Positions 1 to 4,817 of a DNA stretch of 5,593 nucleotides are shown in pieces. The notes under the pieces were generated by a model, which was not told where the DNA came from, ran no database searches, and was given only the letters and a program-made list of their open reading frames with translations. Origin of the DNA: Lachnospiraceae bacterium. Its GTDB lineage: Bacteria; Bacillota; Clostridia; Lachnospirales; Lachnospiraceae. The DNA lies in NCBI GenBank assembly GCA_900752065.1, contig CAADTT010000148.1, forward strand, positions 1 to 5,593. Reading direction: 5' to 3'. How positions within the stretch are numbered: the first letter of the stretch is position 1; each line of letters starts with the position of its first letter. Position numbers and translations under genes: made by a program.

Positions 1-44
1 ACATCTTCATCCAACTTAAAATTCACATTGACCGTGTGTGCCAT
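1..44 (-). CDS. RelB/DinJ-family antitoxin, N-terminus only (runs off the left edge)
   Basis: Only the first 14 complete codons and part of the fifteenth are present; they read MAHTVNVNFKLDED, followed by a partial codon (GT) that must encode Val. This opening is typical of RelB/DinJ antitoxins, whose N-terminal strand starts a ribbon-helix-helix domain that dimerises, binds the operator and neutralises a RelE/YafQ-type mRNA endonuclease. The ATG at 44-42 is preceded by a strong AAAGGAG site (complement of 53-59) with 8 bases of spacing, so the start is secure. A promoter and a 28-bp perfect dyad lie just upstream, fitting an autoregulated toxin-antitoxin operon. The toxin gene would lie left of the window and is not seen. 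Family assignment rests on about 15 residues, so another small ribbon-helix-helix protein is possible. Confidence 0.7.
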   Translation of the reverse strand, partial: MAHTVNVNFKLDED

Positions 45-68
45 ATCCAACACTCCTTTCCTACTCAT

Positions 69-97
69 ATTATATGCAAAAACAAAGAAAAATACAA
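69..97 (-). promoter_or_regulatory. Promoter of the RelB-like gene
   Basis: On the minus strand a perfect -10 TATAAT (complement of 69-74) stands 17 bases from a -35-like TTGTAT (complement of 92-97). Transcription would start near base 62, leaving a short leader with the AAAGGAG site. The -35 element lies inside the perfect 13-bp inverted repeat at 83-110, so a repressor bound there would block the promoter. Confidence 0.65.
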
Positions 98-110
98 GTA
101 TTTTTCTTTG
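83..110. promoter_or_regulatory. Perfect 28-bp dyad operator candidate over the RelB-like promoter
   Basis: CAAAGAAAAATAC (83-95) and GTATTTTTCTTTG (98-110) are perfect inverted repeats of 13 bases separated by AA. The dyad covers the -35 element of the antitoxin promoter. RelB-type antitoxins are known to repress their own operon by binding palindromic operators, so an operator role is the natural inference. It could also form an RNA hairpin, but it lies upstream of the predicted transcript start on the minus strand and has no suitable T tract to be a terminator for the primase gene. Confidence 0.55.
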
Positions 111-268
111 CCATTCTGCAAATGCGTCACACCGATATGTAGACATTTACAGGTGGTAAAACCCTTGATTTACAAGGCTTTCCGGGCGCAATAGAGTGGG
201 GGTGGTATGTTTTACCCTCAAACCGCCGGAAAAGCCCTCCTGGGCCGTTCCAGAGCCGGAAACCACCC
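111..268. other. Intergenic region between the primase-like and RelB-like genes, with short repeats
   Basis: No gene is seen here. The segment holds TTTACA twice (146-151 and 169-174), a small CCTTG-ATTTA-CAAGG hairpin (163-177), the direct repeat GGTGGTA (152-158 and 201-207), and inverted GGTAAAAC (155-162) / GTTTTACC (209-216). A near-perfect inverted pair GGCTTTCCGG and CCGGAAAAGCC lies at about 177-187 and 225-235. No convincing rho-independent terminator follows the primase stop. Such repeat-rich spacers can bind replication or recombination proteins, but nothing identifies the binder. Confidence 0.4.
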
Positions 269-1777
269 CTAATCCTCACCCTGGCCTAATGCCTCCACCA
301 GCAGATCACTCAACGCCTGTGACGGCCGTACCCGTGCCACCATGTGTCCGTCCTCCTGCCTCACCGCAGGCGGCTCGCTGTCCCACCATTTTCGGATCGT
401 CTTAGGATCAAGGCCAGTATCTCGATGACAGTCCGCTTTGCGACCGGCTGGATGCTGCTGCCGCCATTCATAGACCTTCTTTTGAGCCTTTGGTCGCCCG
501 TCCTTATTTCTCCATTTCCCATCCGGGTCATCAAACGCTTGTACAACCCTCGCTCTACCTAAATGCTCTGCCTGTTTACGCCAATTTCTCTTGTTAACCG
601 GCATAGTCATCCCAGAGAGCTTGGAAATGTCGTCTCTCGGAAAGGTTACATAGTCCTCGTTGAACATCTCCAGAGCGCACACAATATCGTCCTTTGTGAA
701 GCGGTTGATGTCCTCCTCACTCATATCATCGTAAGGCTTGAGCAGGTCAAAAGCGTCTCGGCGCAGCTCCGCTTCGTCTATGTTACATTTCTTAGCATAG
801 ATGGCTAAGGTCATAATGCCATAAAAACGGTGTCCTACCTTGATTTCATCTGCAATGCGGTGCAGCCACCAGTCATAAAGATCCCGCTTCACCGTCCAGC
901 GCCCCCGGCGCTCCTTCTTCACCACCCGGCGATCATACCAGTCCGGATACTTCTCTTTTGCCTCGGCCAGAGACAGGCGGCTCTTTCGCATGAGTGCCTG
1001 TATGCGCTGCTGCTCTCCATTGCTGTCCGGGATATAGTCCAGCAGCTTCTCCAGCGCCACCGCACCGCCATAACGATAAGCCACCACAGGATAGTCCTTC
1101 CCCAGCTTAGAGCTGGTGCCAACCACACGGAATCCCTGTAAAATACCCTGCATTTGCGGCTCCTTGATGGACGAAGTAAACCTGTTCCAGATCTGCCGGG
1201 TAAGAGCGTATTTCAGTTCCTTCAAAATCTTCTGATTCTGCGGGTACATAGGAATCGGCTCCGTCAGCACATAATACAGATGCAGGCCGGTTCCGCTGTT
1301 TACCACGAAGGTAGCCCTGGGAATAATGTCCTTGTTCATCTGATGCAGCGTATCCCGGAGCTGCGGCATCCCTACACCGTCAAGGTCAAAGACCATCGCA
1401 TAGAGATACCTGGCATTCTGCCCACGGCGCTGCCGTCCAAAATATGAGATAGGGGACATGATTGTAAAATCTGTGCCCTGGATCTCACTCAGTTCCTCCA
1501 GCTCGTCCGTAATCAAATGCCGTCGAGCTTTCCCATCTCCCTCAATTTCCAACGCTACACCATTTTCCCGGCTGTCCTGCTTTTTTGGAACAGTCAGCGC
1601 AATAGCGTTTCCCTTGGCATCTTCATAATGCCCTTTCCTCTCAAATGATCCTTCCGGGAAGATCTCTCGATAAAACTCATACGGCTCCACCGGCTCCAGA
1701 TACTGCCGGAGGTGGGCATTCTTCTCCCGATAAAGTGCCTGCTGCCGCTCCAAAGCAGTCTGCTGATCCATAGCCAT
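269..1777 (-). CDS. Archaeo-eukaryotic primase (AEP/RepB-primase-like) replication protein
   Basis: A 502-residue protein probably involved in replicating the element, by primer synthesis or initiation. The N-terminal part carries the expected polymerase signatures: a hydrophobic strand ending FDLDG at 130-134 (metal ligands D131 and D133), then SGTGLH at 161-166 (catalytic-type His166), and FRVVGTSSK at 216-224, which resembles the R-x-x-G-s-x-x-K motif of RepB-like plasmid primases. Residues about 290-380 are helical and could be the primase C-terminal domain. A small helix-turn-helix is likely near the end (about 447-467, TGLDPKTIRKWW). The open frame extends 45 codons upstream to a GTG at 1912, but the ATG at 1777 has GGAGG 7 bases before it and the extension is an unlikely Arg/Phe run, so I start at 1777. 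It lies downstream of the relaxase with a long structured leader. The fold assignment is fairly strong; the exact role on the element is inferred. Confidence 0.75.
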   Translation of the reverse strand: MAMDQQTALERQQALYREKNAHLRQYLEPVEPYEFYREIFPEGSFERKGHYEDAKGNAIALTVPKKQDSRENGVALEIEGDGKARRHLITDELEELSEIQGTDFTIMSPISYFGRQRRGQNARYLYAMVFDLDGVGMPQLRDTLHQMNKDIIPRATFVVNSGTGLHLYYVLTEPIPMYPQNQKILKELKYALTRQIWNRFTSSIKEPQMQGILQGFRVVGTSSKLGKDYPVVAYRYGGAVALEKLLDYIPDSNGEQQRIQALMRKSRLSLAEAKEKYPDWYDRRVVKKERRGRWTVKRDLYDWWLHRIADEIKVGHRFYGIMTLAIYAKKCNIDEAELRRDAFDLLKPYDDMSEEDINRFTKDDIVCALEMFNEDYVTFPRDDISKLSGMTMPVNKRNWRKQAEHLGRARVVQAFDDPDGKWRNKDGRPKAQKKVYEWRQQHPAGRKADCHRDTGLDPKTIRKWWDSEPPAVRQEDGHMVARVRPSQALSDLLVEALGQGED

Positions 1778-1784
1778 AAAAATA

Positions 1785-1789
1785 CCTCC
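1785..1789 (-). promoter_or_regulatory. Ribosome binding site that sets the primase-like start
   Basis: GGAGG on the minus strand (CCTCC on the given strand) sits 7 bases before the ATG at 1777. It decides for the 502-residue protein over the longer open frame that begins at 1912. Confidence 0.8.
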
Positions 1790-1856
1790 AATCCAGAAAA
1801 GAAAAAAGAAGCAAAAAAGAAAATCCGCTGCGGCGGGGAATCGCCTGCGGGCGGGA

Positions 1857-1928
1857 AGGGGGAAAAGGGGAGCCAAAGAGCGCCGCCTACGGCGGCTTAA
1901 AGAGAAAGTCACCTCCCCTTTTCCCCCT
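1857..1928. repeat. Perfect 16-bp inverted repeat with a nested hairpin in the primase leader
   Basis: AGGGGGAAAAGGGGAG (1857-1872) is the exact reverse complement of CTCCCCTTTTCCCCCT (1913-1928). Between the arms lies a second hairpin, GCCGCC (1882-1887), loop TAC, GGCGGC (1891-1896). In the minus-strand transcript this would fold into one long stem with an apical hairpin about 80 bases before the primase start codon. It lacks a T tract on either side, so a simple terminator is unlikely. Confidence 0.65.
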
Positions 1929-2115
1929 CGCTCCGGGGCATGGAAATGATGGAAAACCTTTCAGGTTTACCACATTCCCACACCCCTCCGCACACCCTCT
2001 TTTCCCCTCCGACTTTCTCCCTTTCTGAGAGAAAATTTCTCTTTTTTGTTTTGGGGCCAAAGGCCCTTAGGGGGGCATATATTATCAATACAGTAATTCC
2101 CTATTTTCGTCTGTT

Positions 2116-2144
2116 ATTATAGCCTGTCCGAAAGCCGGTTGCAA
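2116..2144 (-). promoter_or_regulatory. Promoter candidate for the primase-like gene
   Basis: On the minus strand TTGCAA (complement of 2139-2144) lies 17 bases from a perfect TATAAT (complement of 2116-2121). It is placed just after the relaxase stop and reads toward the primase-like gene, giving a leader of roughly 330 bases. Both boxes overlap the stem-loop at 2120-2162: the -35 is in its loop and the -10 at the foot of its far arm. Confidence 0.5.
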
Positions 2145-2162
2145 GCCCCTTCGGACAGGCTA
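2120..2162. terminator. Strong stem-loop just after the relaxase gene (terminator-like)
   Basis: TAGCCTGTCCGAA (2120-2132) and TTCGGACAGGCTA (2150-2162) form a perfect 13-bp stem with a 17-base loop, starting 3 bases past the relaxase stop codon. Position and strength suit transcription termination after the relaxase. However, the minus-strand sequence after the stem (ATAACAG) has no run of T, so the terminator call is tentative. An RNA-stabilising 3' structure or a DNA protein-binding site is also possible. Confidence 0.5.
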
Positions 2163-2165
2163 TTT

Positions 2166-3467
2166 TCACAGGCTCATATCGCCCCAAGAATGACCTCTCT
2201 CGTGCTGTTTTTCCTGCCGGTAAGTCTGATGCTCCGGCAGTAGATCTCTCGCCTTATCGACGAGGTGGAGAAGCTGCTTCGGCAGGTGACGCTCCAGCAT
2301 ATCCAGTACCCGATCAATGCCCTCCAGCAGCCGATCTGAAAAGCTGCGTTCTTCCTCCAACGCCTCCTTCAGTTCCTCGTTTTCACTCCATAGCTGCCGA
2401 TTTTGGCTTTCAAGACGGCTACGCTGCGCTGCCGCCTCCATCTTCTCATGGACGGAAGGAATCTTCTTTTTCAGCTCTGCTTTTTCTTCTTCCAGCACAG
2501 CGTTTTTCTTCTTCAGATCTACGACCGTCTGCTTTGCGGCAGCTCCAGTCATAGCTACATCCTTTAGCTGCCGGATCTGGTCCACAGTAACGCCCTTGAC
2601 AGCCCCTGTGAGCGTTTTTTCCGGCTGGATGGTATCGAAGTCCACCCGCACCCGTTCTGCGGCCTTCAGCGCCGCCACAGTGCCGGAGAGCGACTTAATC
2701 TCTCCCTTCAGCTCCGTTTTCTTCTCCTGCATATCTGCCAGCTCCTGCAAGGCTGCCGCTGTCTGCTCCTGCACGGCCTCGGCCTCCTGGATCGCCGCCC
2801 GGTACTCCGGCAGCTCCATGTGCCGCCGGTTACTGCCGAGAGAAATAATTTCAAATTCATGCTGCTGAGCGATCTCCGTCAGCACTTCCTTCTCCCGATC
2901 CATCCAAGCCTTCCACTCGGTCTGTTTCCGACCAACACCTGTAAAGCCCTGCTGCTTGAGCGCCTGCTTCATAGACACTCTCGTTGACAGTCCCCTCGTC
3001 TGCTCCGTTGCTACCGGGATATAGTCTACATGAAGGTGCGGCGTGGCTTCGTCCATGTGCAGCACCATGTTGAACACATGGAGATGGGGATTCCGCTCCT
3101 GAAAGCTCTTTGCGTACTCAATCAGAGCCTCCGCTGCCCGCTGGCCGCCCTCCGTACCGCAGCCGCAGTCATTCAGATTGCCGATCTGGAAGATGGCCTC
3201 ATGGAACAGCTTCTCCTGCTTGCTCTGCCGGATATGCTCGTAGTAGTCTGGGATCTTATCCCTTGTCTTTTTCTTCCCGGCGTTGTATGCCTCCAGTGCC
3301 TCGTCGAAGATCTCATGGTAGACCTGTTTCAGATCATCGTTGCAAAAAGTCACATTCTGCTCCGTCCGGCTCCGGTCTACATTCGCCGCTGAAAATCTCC
3401 GGTTGTTATGCCGGATACTGCCCCGGCCAGTCATGCCGGAAATAGTTGTACCGATAAAATCACCCAC
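2166..3467 (-). CDS. mobV: MOBV-family relaxase (Mob/Pre plasmid mobilization protein)
   Basis: A 433-residue Mob_Pre-type relaxase that would nick one strand at oriT and pilot the element during conjugative mobilization. Motif I is RHNNR at 19-23; its His20 corresponds to the catalytic His of the HNxR motif in pMV158 MobM. The metal-binding motif III is HMDEATPHLHVD at 137-148 (His137, His144, His146). Also typical is the preceding stretch KQEKLFHEAIFQIGN (84-98). The relaxase domain covers about 1-215; the rest (about 220-385) is Glu/Lys-rich coiled coil, as in MobM, where it supports dimerisation and membrane contact. I kept the GTG start at 3467 because the TIS-G lead-in before HNNR is common in this family, but the AAAGG abuts it directly; the next in-frame start is ATG at 3434. 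The gene-free repeats upstream are the expected place for oriT. Intact, no frameshift seen. Confidence 0.92.
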   Translation of the reverse strand: MGDFIGTTISGMTGRGSIRHNNRRFSAANVDRSRTEQNVTFCNDDLKQVYHEIFDEALEAYNAGKKKTRDKIPDYYEHIRQSKQEKLFHEAIFQIGNLNDCGCGTEGGQRAAEALIEYAKSFQERNPHLHVFNMVLHMDEATPHLHVDYIPVATEQTRGLSTRVSMKQALKQQGFTGVGRKQTEWKAWMDREKEVLTEIAQQHEFEIISLGSNRRHMELPEYRAAIQEAEAVQEQTAAALQELADMQEKKTELKGEIKSLSGTVAALKAAERVRVDFDTIQPEKTLTGAVKGVTVDQIRQLKDVAMTGAAAKQTVVDLKKKNAVLEEEKAELKKKIPSVHEKMEAAAQRSRLESQNRQLWSENEELKEALEEERSFSDRLLEGIDRVLDMLERHLPKQLLHLVDKARDLLPEHQTYRQEKQHERGHSWGDMSL

Positions 3468-3499
3468 CCTTTCTATCGTCTAAACCTCTTACCAATCCC

Positions 3500-3528
3500 A
3501 TCTTACCATAGCCCCTGCAAGGGGGCAA
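3500..3528 (-). promoter_or_regulatory. Promoter candidate for the relaxase gene
   Basis: On the minus strand TTGCCC (complement of 3523-3528) and TAAGAT (complement of 3500-3505) are 17 bases apart, each matching consensus at four of six positions. Transcription would begin about 25 bases before the GTG at 3467. A small dyad, GCCCC (3511-3515) and GGGGC (3522-3526), fills the spacer and touches the -35, an attractive spot for autorepression as known for MobM of pMV158. Confidence 0.45.
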
Positions 3529-3537
3529 GACCTCTTT

Positions 3538-3562
3538 GTTACTTTCTCGGTGAGAAAGTAAC
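3538..3562. repeat. Perfect 11-bp stem-loop in the oriT candidate
   Basis: GTTACTTTCTC (3538-3548), loop GGT, GAGAAAGTAAC (3552-3562). It shares its last base with the next inverted repeat, so the two stems stack back to back. It lies just upstream of the predicted relaxase promoter. Confidence 0.7.
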
Positions 3563-3621
3563 GCAAAAGCACTTTCACACCGCCGCCCCTTCGGGGCTGG
3601 CAGTATGAAAGTGCTTTTGCG
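3562..3621. repeat. Perfect 16-bp inverted repeat enclosing a GCCCC/GGGGC hairpin
   Basis: CGCAAAAGCACTTTCA (3562-3577) is the exact reverse complement of TGAAAGTGCTTTTGCG (3606-3621). Inside is a second stem, GCCCC (3585-3589), loop TTC, GGGGC (3593-3597). There is no T tract after the structure on the minus strand, which argues for a DNA recognition or oriT role over termination of the lipoprotein transcript. Confidence 0.7.
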
Positions 3622-3641
3622 CGCTCCCGCGGGGGATCGCC

Positions 3642-3686
3642 GGAGCTGCCGGCCGCTGCGGTTTCCCGCCGCTCCCGGCCGGCTCC
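3642..3686. repeat. Imperfect GC-rich inverted repeat
   Basis: GGAGCTGCCGGCC (3642-3654) pairs with GGCCGGCTCC (3677-3686), leaving a small bulge in the longer arm. It is the third stem of the oriT candidate counted away from the relaxase gene. Confidence 0.5.
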
Positions 3687-3746
3687 CCAGGGGGCAGTGG
3701 TTGCTTCCTCGCAAGTGTGGTGTCTTCGGATTTGCTTGTCGTTCTC

Positions 3747-4751
3747 TCATTCCAAAGGATCAGCAGGAGCGTTCTTACATTGGTTAACCACCACATCGCC
3801 AGAGATTTCGCCTCCAGAAACATAGGCTTCAATCACAACTTTATATGTGCCAAAACCAGCGGTAGGACTATAATAAACTTCGCTATTCACATCGTTGGCA
3901 TCTACACACATCATCGTCACATAATTTCTGCTACTCTCGTCAGTTCGATATAGATATACCCTAACATTCTGATCTGTTTTATTTTTGTGCTGGAAACAGA
4001 TATAGTTCCCATTCGATGAAGTGGGAGTGAACTCAACAGACGACCAACCACCTCTGCGGGAGCTTGCCGTATCATCGAACAAATTGACCTTAACCTGATC
4101 TACCAACCCATCGTTATCATAGTAAACAATGATCTCCGTACCATCTTCCAGGACAAACACATCACCCCAAAAGCCGCTAAGTGTTCTTTGCGGCAATCCA
4201 AATTTTATATGAACATCATCTTCTGAATAGGTATGGTCTAAATCCAAAAACTCAGATATGAGTTGTCCCTCATTATTCGTTACCAAAGAAGGGTCTTCTT
4301 CAATATCCTCAGTTTCACCAGTTGGAGCAGTATTAGGTTCTTCATCATTATACTCCAAGTCAAAAACTTTCCCTTCCTCGGAACTTGTAAGTATATACTC
4401 AGTATCATCCATGATTATCTTACCCGCTTCTAACGAGTAAAAAGAGATACTTTCCCCTTCATTGAAATCTATAATTATTCTTGAACTCCATCCATCACCG
4501 CCTCTTACCGATTGCGTTTCTGTATATCTAAATGCATTCAAATAATCAGCAATTTCCGTTATTTCATCCCGATTGGAAACTATTGTTTTTTCCCCGGTAT
4601 TTCCATTTTGAAATGTAACAGCGCTTATTTCATTTGCATCCAAAGAGAAAACCGGCGTACCTTCTCCTGTATCAAACTCTGTTTCTTGGCATCCAGCAAG
4701 GCAAATAGAAATCGTTAATATACATGCCAAAACAAAAGCTATTTTTTTCAT
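3747..4751 (-). CDS. Secreted lipoprotein of unknown function (AT-rich cargo gene)
   Basis: A 334-residue predicted lipoprotein. The N-terminus MKKIAFVLACILTISICLAG followed by Cys21 is a textbook signal peptide with the LAGC lipobox, so the mature protein would be lipid-anchored on the outer face of the cytoplasmic membrane. Three parts can be seen: about 33-130, beta-rich, with YxL-type strands ending in ILTSSEEGKVF; an acidic Thr/Glu/Pro linker at about 133-158; about 162-222, with KFGLP and an aromatic GDVFVLEDGTEIIVYYD stretch resembling small BamE/SmpA-like or peptidase-associated lipoprotein domains of Clostridia; and a C-terminal beta-sandwich-like part (about 238-325). The ATG at 4751 has AAAGGTGG 7 bases upstream; the frame extends 22 codons further without a better site. 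It has its own promoter and is plainly AT-richer than both neighbours, suggesting later acquisition. No enzymatic motif is recognised. Confidence 0.8.
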   Translation of the reverse strand: MKKIAFVLACILTISICLAGCQETEFDTGEGTPVFSLDANEISAVTFQNGNTGEKTIVSNRDEITEIADYLNAFRYTETQSVRGGDGWSSRIIIDFNEGESISFYSLEAGKIIMDDTEYILTSSEEGKVFDLEYNDEEPNTAPTGETEDIEEDPSLVTNNEGQLISEFLDLDHTYSEDDVHIKFGLPQRTLSGFWGDVFVLEDGTEIIVYYDNDGLVDQVKVNLFDDTASSRRGGWSSVEFTPTSSNGNYICFQHKNKTDQNVRVYLYRTDESSRNYVTMMCVDANDVNSEVYYSPTAGFGTYKVVIEAYVSGGEISGDVVVNQCKNAPADPLE

Positions 4752-4758
4752 TGTAGCA

Positions 4759-4766
4759 CCACCTTT
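4759..4766 (-). promoter_or_regulatory. Ribosome binding site of the lipoprotein gene
   Basis: AAAGGTGG on the minus strand lies 7 bases before the ATG at 4751. Together with the signal peptide it selects this start over an upstream in-frame codon at 4817. Confidence 0.75.
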
Positions 4767-4787
4767 CTTGCTTATATTGACGGAATA

Positions 4788-4817
4788 ACTATATCTTTGT
4801 TCCTTATCTATTCTCAA
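4788..4817 (-). promoter_or_regulatory. Promoter of the lipoprotein gene
   Basis: TTGAGA (complement of 4812-4817) and TATAGT (complement of 4788-4793) each match the sigma-A consensus at five of six positions and are 18 bases apart. The -35 lies within the last codons of the upstream helix-turn-helix gene. Transcription would start about 30 bases before the ATG, so the lipoprotein can be expressed independently of the upstream pair. Confidence 0.6.

Larger units (their letters stand above)
1778..2165 (-). other. Structured 388-base region upstream of the primase-like gene (leader, possible origin)
   Basis: No substantial gene is supported here. In minus-strand order it holds the stem-loop after the relaxase (2162-2120), a promoter candidate whose -10 lies at the foot of that stem, a hairpin GGGCC-TTT-GGCCC (2066-2054), a very G-rich stretch with several GGG runs (2020-1977), a stem-loop AAACCT-GAA-AGGTTT (1968-1954), and a long 16-bp inverted repeat (1928-1857) enclosing a GCCGCC/GGCGGC hairpin. 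The strand bias is strong: long purine tracts lie on the minus strand. Plasmid replication origins commonly lie next to the rep gene, so this is either an origin or a regulatory leader of about 330 bases; the sequence alone does not decide. Confidence 0.45.
3482..3746. other. Candidate origin of transfer (oriT), GC-rich with nested inverted repeats
   Basis: This gene-free segment lies directly upstream of the relaxase start, where MOBV oriT sites are normally found. It contains at least four inverted repeats: 3511-3526, 3538-3562, 3562-3621 and 3642-3686, plus CCCC-AG-GGGG at 3685-3694. MOBV relaxases recognise inverted repeats next to the nick. Two stretches resemble the GTGTG that precedes the pMV158 nick: AAGTGTG at 3713-3719 (plus strand) and GGTGTGAAAG on the minus strand (complement of about 3572-3581). 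Neither is a full match, so the nick site is not assigned. Confidence 0.55.

Noticed and set aside
1778..1912. 45-codon upstream extension of the primase-like frame starting at GTG 1912, with a GGAGGTGA sequence around the GTG
   Set aside because: The extension is a run of Arg and Phe residues read through structured leader DNA, the GGAGG directly abuts the GTG, and the ATG at 1777 has a correctly spaced GGAGG.
1909..1941. Ten-codon frame starting ATG at 1941 in the primase leader
   Set aside because: It has no ribosome binding site and reads through the arm of the 16-bp inverted repeat; likely chance.
2053..2066. GGGCC-AAA-GGCCC hairpin next to a T-rich run as a rho-independent terminator
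   Set aside because: The T-rich run lies before the stem on the plus strand and becomes A-rich after the stem on the minus strand, so the order is wrong for termination in either direction.
2317..2868. 183-codon plus-strand open frame rich in Ser and Phe
   Set aside because: It lies entirely antisense to the coiled-coil part of the relaxase; its composition is what reverse reading of Glu/Lys-rich codons gives.
3460..3832. Minus-strand open frames of 85-96 codons across the oriT candidate
   Set aside because: Low-complexity Arg/Pro/Gly sequence read through hairpins, overlapping the lipoprotein end and relaxase start, without plausible start sites.
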